Assembly: GCA_028709045.1 (NCBI GenBank)
Contig: JAQVXR010000003.1
Location: 1-42,817, forward strand
Length of the DNA stretch: 42,817 bases
Direction: 5' to 3'
Origin: Desulfitobacteriaceae bacterium
Lineage (GTDB): Bacteria > Bacillota > Dehalobacteriia > Dehalobacteriales > Dehalobacteriaceae
The position numbers and the translations under genes were made by a program. The notes beneath the pieces are model-generated. The model was not told the DNA's origin, did not search any database, and saw only the letters and a program-made list of their open reading frames with translations. Shown here piece after piece: positions 19,466-27,148 of the stretch. Within the stretch, counting starts at the first letter, position 1; every line of letters begins with the position of its first letter.

Positions 19466-20661
19466 AGAGTCCCCTCCTTCTTATTATCTCCCCCGTTTTG
19501 ACCCTGAATTGTAGTGGGCGACATCGCCCTAAGCCTTTCTACGATCAGTGGAAGCACTTTCAAGACATAATCAATATCTTCTTCGGTGTTTTCTTTTCCC
19601 AGTGTAAAACGAAGTGAACCAAAGGCAATTTCAAAAGGAATCCCCATGGCGAGAAGCACATGAGAAGGATCCGTTGATCCTGAAGTGCAAGCCGAACCAC
19701 TAGATGCAGCAATATTCTTCATGTCCAGCATCAATAAAAGGGACTCTCCTTCCACAAAGCGAAAACTGAAATTAGCATTGTTTGGAATCCTTTTTTGCCT
19801 GTCCCCGTTAAGCTGGGTATAGGGAATGGAAGAGAGAATACCGTCGATCAACTTGTCCCTTAAATAAGTAATTCTTTCCATATCAGCAGGCAAATCCCTT
19901 TGGGCAATCTCCGCCGCCTTACCAAAACCAACTATTCCCGGTACATTTTCCGTCCCCGGGCGCCGCTTTCTTTCCTGACCACCACCAAAAATAAATGGAT
20001 CAATAGTAGTATTTCTTCGAATAAACAATGCTCCTATACCTTTTGGCCCATAAATTTTATGGGCTGATAGAGACATGAGATCTACACCCAGTTTTTTAAC
20101 ATCAACCGGAATTTTACCTACACTTTGCACCGCATCTGTATGAAAAATAATTCCTTTCTCTCTGGCAATCAGTCCAATCTCTTCAATGGGCTGAATGGTG
20201 CCAACTTCATTATTAACATGCATGATGCTTATTAAGAAAGTGTCAGCCCTAATAGCTTTTTTTATATCCTCCACCCGAAGCAAACCCTTTGGGTCGGGAT
20301 TAAGATAAGTAACATCGTATCCGCGTTTTTCCAATTGCTCGCATGGATGTAAAATAGCATGGTGCTCCATGCGGGTAGTAATAATGTGTTTCCCTTTTTC
20401 CCCGCAGGCAGCAACAACCCCAAAAATAGCCATATTATCAGCTTCCGTACCGCCGCTGGTAAAGAAAATTTCCTCCGGTTCCGCCCCGATTAAATTTGCC
20501 ACCTGCCGGCGGGCTTCTTCCACCGACTTTCGGCTTTCTCGCCCGATTCGATATATGCTGGAAGCATTGCCATACTGCTCTCTCAGATAAGGAATCATCG
20601 TTTGGACCACCTCAGGAAGTGCCGGAGTGGTGGCGCTGTGGTCCAAGTATATTGTTTTCAT
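19450..20661 (-). CDS. nifS: Cysteine desulfurase NifS/IscS
   Basis: PLP enzyme taking sulfur from cysteine for Fe-S clusters and tRNA thiolation. The N-terminus is MKTIYLDHSATTPALPEVV; the PLP lysine is in LSAHKIYGPKGIGA (about 200); the mobile active-site cysteine is in ASSGSACTSGS (about 323); GGGQERKRRPGTENVPGIV is diagnostic of the family. Length of 403 is normal. It heads the operon with nifU and mnmA behind a promoter at 20757-20785. No Rrf2/IscR regulator gene is adjacent, unlike many iscS clusters. Confidence 0.96.
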   Translation of the reverse strand: MKTIYLDHSATTPALPEVVQTMIPYLREQYGNASSIYRIGRESRKSVEEARRQVANLIGAEPEEIFFTSGGTEADNMAIFGVVAACGEKGKHIITTRMEHHAILHPCEQLEKRGYDVTYLNPDPKGLLRVEDIKKAIRADTFLISIMHVNNEVGTIQPIEEIGLIAREKGIIFHTDAVQSVGKIPVDVKKLGVDLMSLSAHKIYGPKGIGALFIRRNTTIDPFIFGGGQERKRRPGTENVPGIVGFGKAAEIAQRDLPADMERITYLRDKLIDGILSSIPYTQLNGDRQKRIPNNANFSFRFVEGESLLLMLDMKNIAASSGSACTSGSTDPSHVLLAMGIPFEIAFGSLRFTLGKENTEEDIDYVLKVLPLIVERLRAMSPTTIQGQNGGDNKKEGTLCTTR

Positions 20662-20756
20662 GTAACTTCCCCTACTTTCTCTCCCGGATTAACAACTAAA
20701 ACAATTACTCTAAGAAAGGCAGCTTTCACTTTAGATATGTAGCCCCCCACCTAAAT

Positions 20757-20785
20757 ATCTTAATGATTTACCAGCAATATGTCAA
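20757..20785 (-). promoter_or_regulatory. SigA-type promoter for nifS-nifU-mnmA
   Basis: TTGACA (20785-20780), 17 bases, TAAGAT (20762-20757) on the minus strand, about 96 bases before the nifS ATG. The leader contains a G-run (AGGTGGGGGGC) of unknown meaning. Confidence 0.72.
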
Positions 20786-20795
20786 TTTGGTTAAT

Positions 20796-22136
20796 TTAGT
20801 CAAATGATGCGTTGTCAGATTTCTTATCTAACTCTTGCAAGCGCACCTTAAGTAATTTTTCCTGACCGTTCTCTGTAGGATAATAATACCTGGCACTGGA
20901 TAACTCCTTGGGTAGATAATTTTGATTGACAAAATTTCCCGGATAATTATGAGGATATTTATATTCAATACCATGTCCGATTTTTCCTGCTTGGGAATAA
21001 TGAGCGTCTCTAAGATGAGCAGGCACTTCTCCGGAAGGACCGTTTTTAATATCGGATAAAGCAGCATCAATACTCTGAATAACGGTATTGGATTTAGGTG
21101 CACAGGCTATATAGAGTGCTGCCTGAGCGATAGGTAAACGAGCTTCCGGAAGTCCTATATAAGCTAGTGCCTGCCCTGCTGCTGTAGCTACTACCAATGC
21201 CTGTGGATCTGCCAGACCAACATCTTCTGCGGCACAGATAATAATCCTTCTCATAATAAATTCCGGATCCTCACCTGCATCCAGCATCCGGGCTAACCAA
21301 TACAGAGTCGCATTGGGATCAGACCCACGCATGCTTTTAATAAAAGCCGAAATGACATCATAGTGGGAGTCACCTGTTTTGTCATATCTTACAGCCCGCC
21401 TCTGAATAGATTGCTCCGCTACCTCCAAGGTAATCCGGCGTACACCGTCTTTGTCGGGAGGGGTAGTGATAACTGCCAGTTCCAATGAATTTAAGGCTAC
21501 CCTGGCATCACCTCCGGCCGTACTTATCAGATGTTTTAAAGCGTCATTATCTATGTTAAGCCGATAACTGCCTAAGCCTCTTTCCGGGTCATTGATCGCA
21601 CTTTTTAAAATCTTTTCAATTTCTTCTTCGTTTAATTGTTTCAACCGGAAAATTCTCGACCGAGATACAAGAGCTGAGTTAACCTCAAAATATGGGTTTT
21701 CCGTTGTGGCACCTATCAGAATAACAGTACCTTCTTCCACAGCAGGAAGGAAAGCATCCTGCTGGGACTTATTAAATCGGTGAATTTCATCAATAAAAAG
21801 AATAGTCCTCTTACCGTATAATCCCAGCCTTTCCCTGGCTTCCTGGATTACTCTGCGTACATCAGCTATACCTGCTGTCACGGCACTTAGCTGTTCAAAA
21901 CAGCCTTTAGTAGTATGAGCAATTACTTGGGCCAAGGTGGTTTTCCCGGAACCTGGCGGCCCATAAAAAATAAGAGACGAGAGATGATCCGCCTCAATTG
22001 ACCGGCGAAGCAGCGCCCCTTTGCCGACGACCTCATCTTGGCCAATAAATTCGTTCAGATTACGAGGGCGCATTCTCGCAGCAAGGGGAGCAGCTCTTTT
22101 TAAAACTTCTCCCCTGGAAAAATCGAATAAGTCCAT
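20796..22136 (-). CDS. rarA: Replication-associated recombination protein A (RarA/MgsA)
   Basis: AAA+ ATPase of the clamp-loader type acting at stalled forks. The 446-residue product has the N-terminal [20 protein letters not shown], Walker [10 protein letters not shown] (about 59-67), Walker [21 protein letters not shown], the sensor [12 protein letters not shown], and the tetramerisation C-terminus ([30 protein letters not shown]). The ribosome site CGGAGGAG precedes ATG 22136. Confidence 0.95.
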   Translation of the reverse strand: MDLFDFSRGEVLKRAAPLAARMRPRNLNEFIGQDEVVGKGALLRRSIEADHLSSLIFYGPPGSGKTTLAQVIAHTTKGCFEQLSAVTAGIADVRRVIQEARERLGLYGKRTILFIDEIHRFNKSQQDAFLPAVEEGTVILIGATTENPYFEVNSALVSRSRIFRLKQLNEEEIEKILKSAINDPERGLGSYRLNIDNDALKHLISTAGGDARVALNSLELAVITTPPDKDGVRRITLEVAEQSIQRRAVRYDKTGDSHYDVISAFIKSMRGSDPNATLYWLARMLDAGEDPEFIMRRIIICAAEDVGLADPQALVVATAAGQALAYIGLPEARLPIAQAALYIACAPKSNTVIQSIDAALSDIKNGPSGEVPAHLRDAHYSQAGKIGHGIEYKYPHNYPGNFVNQNYLPKELSSARYYYPTENGQEKLLKVRLQELDKKSDNASFD

Positions 22137-22212
22137 ACTAACACTCCTCCGGATAATAGCCTAATACTTAATTTGAGAAAAAGACCGGTTAACTTGCCTT
22201 CAGACTGTTGAG

Positions 22213-22246
22213 AAAGGGTATTTAAGTTAAACTTAAATACCCCTTT
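22213..22246. repeat. Inverted repeat with 16-bp arms between trxA and rarA
   Basis: AAAGGG plus TATTTAAGTT (213-228 of this kilobase) pairs with AACTTAAATACCC and, after a one-base bulge, TTT (230-246). The loop is a single base, so it is a near-palindrome. No U-run follows on the minus strand. It may be an atypical terminator or a protein-binding palindrome upstream of rarA. Confidence 0.6.
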
Positions 22247-22272
22247 CCTTGGGAATGGCAGTTTTTTTACAA

Positions 22273-22299
22273 TTTAAAGACCATTACCAGGTCTTTAAA
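22273..22299 (-). terminator. Stem-loop overlapping the trxA stop codon
   Basis: Perfect 10-bp stem (TTTAAAGACC with GGTCTTTAAA) with a 7-base loop. Its start overlaps the trxA TAA. The sequence after it on the minus strand is TTGTAAAAAA, not U-rich, so it is more likely a 3'-end stabiliser than an efficient terminator. Confidence 0.45.
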
Positions 22300-22621
22300 C
22301 AATCTTGTTTAGAATTCCGATCAGCTCATTTTTGGACTTATAACCAACTATGCGCTGAACTTCATTTCCATCTTTAAAAATAACAAGGGTAGGAATACTC
22401 ATCACCCCAAATTTGGATGCGGTCATATTATTTTCGTCTACGTTTAATTTACCTACAAGAAGCCTTCCTTCAAACTCTTTAGCAACTTCATCAATCACCG
22501 GAGCTATCATTTTACATGGCCCGCACCATGCAGCCCAAAAATCAACTAAAACAGGTTTTCCTTCGTTTTTTACACTAGTTTCAAAATTTGAGTCAGTAAA
22601 AGTTTGAATCATATCAGACAT
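22295..22621 (-). CDS. trxA: Thioredoxin
   Basis: Cytoplasmic dithiol reductant of 108 residues with active site [14 protein letters not shown] (about 29-42), the cis-proline loop MSIPTLVIF (about 74-82) and normal length. The ribosome site AGGGAG immediately follows the stop of the candidate selenoprotein ORF (22636-22785), with which it forms the csoR operon. The pairing suggests the thioredoxin may keep the Cys-Sec or copper-handling partner reduced, which is inference. Confidence 0.96.
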   Translation of the reverse strand: MSDMIQTFTDSNFETSVKNEGKPVLVDFWAAWCGPCKMIAPVIDEVAKEFEGRLLVGKLNVDENNMTASKFGVMSIPTLVIFKDGNEVQRIVGYKSKNELIGILNKIV

Positions 22622-22635
22622 TTTTTATTCTCCCT

Positions 22636-22785
22636 TCACTTGGTTATCTTATCTTTTTCGGTATCTTGCTGATGTGTTTTTTCTTCCCCACCGGAAGAAT
22701 GGGGCATACCTCAGCAGGCACCTTTACCTGATACAGCCCGATAAATCAAAAAACCGATTAGCAACATTATAATTATTGTTTCCAT
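22636..22785 (-). CDS. Candidate small membrane selenoprotein (in-frame TGA at codon 25)
   Basis: I do not recognise a named family. The ATG at 22785 lies 8 bases after AGGAG and 13 bases after the csoR stop. Codons 1-24 give one membrane helix (about residues 2-18) then GKGAC. Codon 25 is TGA (22713-22711), followed by GMPHSSGGEE and a charged tail; the next stop, at codon 50, abuts the trxA ribosome site. Read through as selenocysteine, the product is 49 residues with a Cys-Sec-Gly-Met-Pro-His motif, a set of soft-metal ligands on the end of a membrane anchor. A SECIS-like hairpin begins 11 nt after the TGA. Alternatives: a 24-residue peptide ending at TGA, or a gene with a nonsense mutation (TGC/TGT to TGA). 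Confidence 0.65.
22681..22699 (-). promoter_or_regulatory. Candidate bacterial SECIS stem-loop
   Basis: On the minus strand a perfect 7-bp stem (TTCTTCC with GGAAGAA) closes on the loop GGTGG, starting exactly 11 bases after the in-frame TGA. In E. coli fdhF the minimal SECIS upper stem also begins 11 bases after the UGA and has a GGU-containing apical loop (family knowledge). An overlapping alternative, CCCCA with TGGGG, also exists. I cannot confirm the bulged U of the E. coli element. Confidence 0.55.
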
Positions 22786-22798
22786 ATATGCAACTCCT

Positions 22799-23065
22799 TT
22801 AGCTTGTAAATTTAGCCATTATATGAATTAATTCTTCGATGACATCATCTTCCTTATTTTCTTGTATTGCTGTTTTCAAACACTCTCTTGTATGATTTTC
22901 TAGGACAATCACCCCGACCTTATTAACGGCAGCACGGATAGCCGCAATCTGGATCAAAATATCCGTGCACCTTTTTTCTTCTCCGATCATCCGCTGAACA
23001 CCTTTTACCTGACCTTCAATTTTTTTTAATCTTTGGATGATGTTCTCCTTTGAGCATTTTTCCAT
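22799..23065 (-). CDS. csoR: CsoR-type metal-sensing transcriptional repressor
   Basis: All-helical DUF156/CsoR-family repressor of 88 residues. The Cu(I)-type ligand set is present: Cys33 (KRCTDI), His58 and Cys62 (ENHTRECL). This fits copper CsoR rather than the persulfide sensor CstR, which lacks the His. The core RLKKIEGQVKGVQRMI is typical. Start ATG at 23065 has AGGGGGA upstream. A palindromic operator sits between its promoter and start, so it probably represses its own operon, which continues with the candidate selenoprotein and trxA. No copper ATPase (copA) or chaperone (copZ) gene is adjacent. Confidence 0.92.
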   Translation of the reverse strand: MEKCSKENIIQRLKKIEGQVKGVQRMIGEEKRCTDILIQIAAIRAAVNKVGVIVLENHTRECLKTAIQENKEDDVIEELIHIMAKFTS

Positions 23066-23082
23066 TGTCTCAATCCCCCTAG

Positions 23083-23099
23083 ATACCCCTGCCTGGTAT
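23083..23099 (-). promoter_or_regulatory. CsoR operator-like palindrome
   Basis: ATACC-7 bases-GGTAT, with a G-rich centre (ATACCAGGCAGGGGTAT on the minus strand), lies 10-26 bases after the -10 box of the csoR promoter. CsoR operators in Bacillus and relatives are G/C-tract palindromes flanked by ATAC/GTAT, so autorepression is likely. Confidence 0.7.
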
Positions 23100-23109
23100 A
23101 CCTATTTAG

Positions 23110-23138
23110 ATTATATAACGTTTATCAAAATTTGACAA
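23110..23138 (-). promoter_or_regulatory. SigA-type promoter for csoR operon
   Basis: TTGTCA (23138-23133), 17 bases, TATAAT (23115-23110) on the minus strand. The start point falls next to the operator at 23083-23099. Between this promoter and the 6S RNA gene (23139-23291) I see nothing more. Confidence 0.82.
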
Positions 23139-23291
23139 TTAGTTTTCATTCTTTCTTCAAGTAAATTTTTCATCCTTAAGCATTTCCGCTAATTTCATTT
23201 TTTAGTAAAATCCCATTTATTATTTTAACCTGTTCTGTTGATGCTAGTTAGCAAACTTATACCAAAAGTAGCTAAAAACGCATTACATAAC

Positions 23292-23483
23292 AAAATAACC
23301 CCACAAATGCCGTGGGGCCGATGTTTTGAACCTGCTCTCCGCAGGTGGGTACCTCCTGAATGCTTTCTATGTCCCCCTCATAAGGAGGCGTATAGGCTAC
23401 ACCCAGAGTCAGGTTCCCTTTTAAACTGTGTTGGCTCAAAACATATCAGCGAATTCACACGTACATTGTAGGGCGCTGGTTAC
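23292..23483 (-). ncRNA. ssrS: 6S RNA (RNA polymerase-holoenzyme regulator)
   Basis: About 190 nt, the usual 6S length. Read on the minus strand it has the conserved halves of the Firmicutes type: GATATGTTTTGAGCCAA on the 5' side, GGGAACCTGAC, a GGGGGAC block, GGAGGTACCCACCTGC, and GCAGGTTCAAAACATCGGC on the 3' side, which pairs back with the 5' half to form the long rod with a central bubble. It ends in a terminator with a 6-bp CCCCAC/GTGGGG stem (23299-23317) and a T-rich tail. It follows aspS, as does 6S-1 RNA (bsrA) in B. subtilis by my recollection. 6S RNA binds the housekeeping holoenzyme in stationary phase. Confidence 0.92.
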
Positions 23484-23489
23484 ACTTAA

Positions 23490-23518
23490 ATATTATCATA
23501 TGCACCGGCTATTTTCAA
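23490..23518 (-). promoter_or_regulatory. SigA-type promoter for 6S RNA
   Basis: TTGAAA (23518-23513), 17 bases, TAATAT (23495-23490) on the minus strand. The predicted start near 23483 gives a transcript of about 190 nt to the terminator. Confidence 0.72.
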
Positions 23519-23579
23519 GTACCGCAAAACCCAATGATCCCTTGAAAATTATGAATTATCTTATTTATTCCAATATTTC

Positions 23580-25370
23580 TCACTTCTTCGGCAGCACATC
23601 AAGTTTGATATGCAATTCCTTAAGCTGTCTGGCGGTTACCGAGCCCGGCGCCTGTACCATCATGTCGGTAGCACTTTGAGTTTTTGGAAATGCAATGACA
23701 TCCCTAATTGAATCACGTCCGGCCATCAACATCACCATTCGGTCAATCCCGAAGGCAATTCCCCCGTGGGGCGGAGTACCGTATTCAAAAGCTTCCAACA
23801 AATAACCAAATTTTTCCTTTGCCTCTTCCGGTGTTAAGCCAAGCATCTTAAACATCTGTTCCTGGACAGTACGGCGGTGAATTCTTATGCTTCCTCCACC
23901 AAGTTCTACTCCGTTTAACACCATATCATATGCTTTGGCCTTAACTTTACCAGGGTCTTTTTCCAATAGTTCCAAATCCTCATCTCTGGGAGAGGTAAAT
24001 GGGTGATGCATAGCAACCCAACGTTTTTCACCTTCATCATATTCAAATAGTGGAAAATCTACCACCCAGGCAAATTTCAGTGCATCAGCATCAATTAAAC
24101 CTTCTCTCCGGGCAATCTCTTCTCTTAAGTGGCCTAAACTTTCTGCAACAACAGCCGGTTTATCTGCAACAAAAAGTAAAAGATCTCCGGGTTTTGCCTC
24201 CATACGTTGCAACAGTTCTGCTGTTTGCTCCTCTGTAAAAAATTTGGCAATAGGCGACTTAACCCCTTCTTCGGTTACGATCATCCAGGCCAAGCCCTTT
24301 GCCCCAAAGATACCCACATAATTAGTGAGATCGTCAAGCTCTTTGCGCGAATACCGCCCGCACCCAACAGCATTTATCCCTTTTACTTGTCCACCTTTTT
24401 TTACTGCCCCGGCAAAGACTTTAAAATTAGATACTTCCCCAATATCACTAACATTTACCAGCGGCAGATCAAATCTTAAATCAGGTTTGTCAGAACCGTA
24501 CTTATCCATCGCTTCCGCATAGCTCAACCTGGGGAATGGGATAGGTACTTTTTTACCTAATACCCTTTCAAAAACATAGGCAATCATTTCTTCCATTAAG
24601 CTCTGTATATCTTCACGTTCCACAAATGACATTTCAATGTCTAGTTGGGTAAATTCCGGCTGCCGATCAGCACGGAGGTCTTCATCTCGGAAACAGCGCA
24701 CAATTTGAAAATATTTTTCCATACCCGCCACCATCAAAATCTGTTTAAAAAGTTGGGGTGACTGTGGCAGAGCAAAAAAATCTCCCGGATGAACCCGGCT
24801 TGGCACCAGATAGTCCCGCGCACCTTCCGGAGAACTAATTGTCAGCATGGGTGTTTCAATTTCCAAGAATCCTTTCTCATCCATAAAGCGGCGCATCGCC
24901 ATTGTTGTCTTATGCCGCATGATTAATGCTTTCTGCATCTCAGGCCGGCGCAAATCAAGGTAACGGTATTTTAACCGCAGAGTCTCGTCCACATCAATAT
25001 CATCCTCAATATAAAAAGGAGGGGTTTTCGCTGCGTTTAAAACACGAAGCTCCGTCGCATATACCTCAAGAGTGCCCGTAGCCAAATTCGGATTTACCGT
25101 GCCTTCCGGACGTGGCCCTACCTTTCCGGTTACAGCTAAAACATATTCATTACGCACCGCTTCAGCTTTGGAGAAAGACTCTCCTGACACCTCCGGGCTA
25201 AAAACAACTTGGATAACTCCAGTCCGATCGCGCAGGTCAACAAAAATTAATCCCCCGTGATCTCGCCTGCGCTGAACCCAGCCCATTAATGTTACTGTCT
25301 CCCCGTCATTAGCAATTGTCAGTTTTCCACAATAATGTGTCCTTTTCATTCCCGCCATTGATTCCGACAC
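23580..25370 (-). CDS. aspS: Aspartyl-tRNA synthetase (bacterial type)
   Basis: Class IIb synthetase. N-terminal OB anticodon domain ([20 protein letters not shown]), catalytic motif 2 region ([21 protein letters not shown]), the bacterial GAD insertion, and motif 3 ([15 protein letters not shown]). Length of about 596 is normal. The ribosome site AGGAGG lies one base before an ATG at 25376 but seven bases before GTG at 25370, so GTG is the better start. It follows hisS by about 26 bp and shares the T-box transcript. Whether it charges tRNA-Asn too cannot be judged here. Confidence 0.96.
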   Translation of the reverse strand: MSESMAGMKRTHYCGKLTIANDGETVTLMGWVQRRRDHGGLIFVDLRDRTGVIQVVFSPEVSGESFSKAEAVRNEYVLAVTGKVGPRPEGTVNPNLATGTLEVYATELRVLNAAKTPPFYIEDDIDVDETLRLKYRYLDLRRPEMQKALIMRHKTTMAMRRFMDEKGFLEIETPMLTISSPEGARDYLVPSRVHPGDFFALPQSPQLFKQILMVAGMEKYFQIVRCFRDEDLRADRQPEFTQLDIEMSFVEREDIQSLMEEMIAYVFERVLGKKVPIPFPRLSYAEAMDKYGSDKPDLRFDLPLVNVSDIGEVSNFKVFAGAVKKGGQVKGINAVGCGRYSRKELDDLTNYVGIFGAKGLAWMIVTEEGVKSPIAKFFTEEQTAELLQRMEAKPGDLLLFVADKPAVVAESLGHLREEIARREGLIDADALKFAWVVDFPLFEYDEGEKRWVAMHHPFTSPRDEDLELLEKDPGKVKAKAYDMVLNGVELGGGSIRIHRRTVQEQMFKMLGLTPEEAKEKFGYLLEAFEYGTPPHGGIAFGIDRMVMLMAGRDSIRDVIAFPKTQSATDMMVQAPGSVTARQLKELHIKLDVLPKK

Positions 25371-25396
25371 TTTCATTCCTCCTATTTAGGATAACT

Positions 25397-26659
25397 TTAA
25401 AATAAATTTTCTTTTACGACCTTAACAACATCATTTAAAGAAACTTCAATTTGTTCAGAAGTATCCATCCGGCGCATAACTACCACTCCCCGGCTCAACT
25501 CAGTTTCTCCGATTATAATTGTAATGCGTGCATTAAAACGGCCGGCATGTTTCATCTGGGCTTTTAGACTTCTTCCCAGAAAATCTTTCTCGCTTTTGAC
25601 TCCTTCTTGCCGTAATTTCATTAAAATTTGAAAACCTACTTTGTCTGCCTCATCCCCTAGTGTTGCTACAAAAACATCCAGCGGTTTCTCAATGGAAATA
25701 TTTATTCCCTGTGTTTCCAATGTAGGAAAAATTCTCTCCATCCCCAGGGCAAACCCTACTCCCGGAGTCGGTTCCCCTCCCAATGATTCAAGAAGTCCAT
25801 CATACCTTCCGCCCCCGCAAATCGCACTCTGGGCTCCAATCTCTTTGACGATGATTTCAAAAGCGGTCTTTGTATAATAGTCCAGGCCGCGCACCAATCG
25901 TTCGTCAATTACATATTTTATTTCGGCTAAGTCAAGATAACCCTTAACCTTGTCAAAATGCTCCCCACACTCTGGGCAGAGGCAATCCAGAGTGGTCGGA
26001 GCTCCCTGTGACAACTCCTGGCATTTGGCATTCTTACAGTCTAAAATGCGCAAGGGGTTTTTTTCAAATCGCTCTCGGCAATCTGGGCAAAACTCATTTA
26101 AATTCTTTATAAGAAATTCCTGCAGTTTTTCCCGATGTTTTTTTCGGCAGTTTGGACAGCCCACACTGTTTAAATGCACTTCCAATCCGTTTAACCCCAA
26201 ACGCCGGTAAATTTCCATAGCTAACCCAATCACTTCAGCGTCAACGGCCGGTTCAGAACTGCCAAAGGCCTCCACTCCAAACTGATGAAACTGCCGATAG
26301 CGGCCTGCCTGCGGTCTTTCGTACCGAAACATTGGCCCCATGTAAAAAAGTTTTGTCGGCTGGGGAAGTGCATACATCTTGTGTTCCAGATAGGCTCTGG
26401 CGGTGGATGCTGTTCCTTCAGGCCTCAGTGTTATGCTGCGTTCACTCCGATCAAAAAATGTATACATCTCCTTGGAAACAATATCAGTTGTTTCTCCCAC
26501 GCCTCGCTGAAACAATTCTGTATGTTCAAATATCGGAATGCGAATTTCCCGGTAGCCAAACTCCCGGCATACCGTTCTCAATAAATCCTCCAAGTACTGC
26601 CACTTTTCCGTTTCCCCGGGTAAAAAATCATTGGTTCCCCTGGGTCTGGTCGTCAGCAC
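25397..26659 (-). CDS. hisS: Histidyl-tRNA synthetase
   Basis: Class II synthetase with motif 1 (RPRGTNDFLPGE start region), motif 2 (GPMFRYERPQAGRYRQFHQFG), the histidine motifs RGLDYYTKTAFEI and GGGRYDGLLESLGG, and the C-terminal anticodon-binding domain. A cysteine-rich insert (CPNCRKKH, CPDCRERF, CPECGEHF) suggests a zinc-binding module. The frame extends nine codons upstream, but AAGGAGG precedes GTG 26659 by about 8 bases, which I take as the start (420 residues). It is the first gene after the T-box leader. Confidence 0.96.
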   Translation of the reverse strand: MLTTRPRGTNDFLPGETEKWQYLEDLLRTVCREFGYREIRIPIFEHTELFQRGVGETTDIVSKEMYTFFDRSERSITLRPEGTASTARAYLEHKMYALPQPTKLFYMGPMFRYERPQAGRYRQFHQFGVEAFGSSEPAVDAEVIGLAMEIYRRLGLNGLEVHLNSVGCPNCRKKHREKLQEFLIKNLNEFCPDCRERFEKNPLRILDCKNAKCQELSQGAPTTLDCLCPECGEHFDKVKGYLDLAEIKYVIDERLVRGLDYYTKTAFEIIVKEIGAQSAICGGGRYDGLLESLGGEPTPGVGFALGMERIFPTLETQGINISIEKPLDVFVATLGDEADKVGFQILMKLRQEGVKSEKDFLGRSLKAQMKHAGRFNARITIIIGETELSRGVVVMRRMDTSEQIEVSLNDVVKVVKENLF

Positions 26660-26770
26660 ATAAAAAACCTCCTTTTCAAATTCCATATCTCTTTAGGCAC
26701 ACACTATCCCCAGACAATCGGGGTCAACACACTTCCCGGCTGAAAAAAGAAATGACTCAATATCCAAATT

Positions 26771-27113
26771 AAAAAACTCCCGTGCTGACGACAAAATTAT
26801 CATCAGGGACGAGAGTATTTCCCGCGGTGCCACCCCTATTGGATAGTGCTATCCCACTTAAGCCAGATAACGGTTGGTTCCGGGCACCCTTTTCAGGTAC
26901 CGGCTCCCGGGTGTCCTTTTGCATGAGGTTTTGGAAAAGCTTCCAGTCGCGGCTCTTCCTCCCTGTGAAAACCCGTACAGCAAAACTCCCATTCACAGCC
27001 TTCAGTTTATGAACAGTTCTTCGTAAGATTGGATTTTCTATCTCAAAGTGAGGAATCATCAAAGCAAAGTGAATTGCCTCTTATTATGGATAGTACAAAC
27101 ACCAATCTGACTG
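26771..27113 (-). promoter_or_regulatory. T-box leader controlling hisS-aspS
   Basis: tRNA-sensing attenuator. The T-box core GGTGGCACCGCGG is at 26834-26822 on the minus strand. It is followed by a terminator (about 26816-26777: 8-bp outer stem plus inner stem, then TTTTTT), the helix expected to be replaced by the antiterminator when uncharged tRNA binds. Upstream are a first stem closed by AGATTGG/CCAATCT (about 27105 to 27026), a second by CTGTGAA/TTCACAG, and a third GC-rich hairpin (ACCCGGG...CCCGG). A His codon CAC at 27050-27048 lies in the first stem and is a candidate specifier; the exact specifier loop is not certain. Confidence 0.9.
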
Positions 27114-27119
27114 CCATTT

Positions 27120-27148
27120 ATTTTATACAATTGATACCAGTTTGTCAA
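27120..27148 (-). promoter_or_regulatory. SigA-type promoter for the hisS T-box transcript
   Basis: TTGACA (27148-27143), 17 bases, TAAAAT (27125-27120) on the minus strand. The promoter is embedded in the last codons and stop of hemZ. Confidence 0.78.

Noticed and set aside
23238-23679. Plus-strand open frames across the 6S RNA and the end of aspS.
   Set aside because: They lie on top of the 6S RNA and aspS and have no ribosome sites.
26769-27062. 97-codon open frame on the minus strand upstream of hisS.
   Set aside because: It coincides with the T-box leader and terminator, and its codons follow RNA structure rather than a protein pattern.
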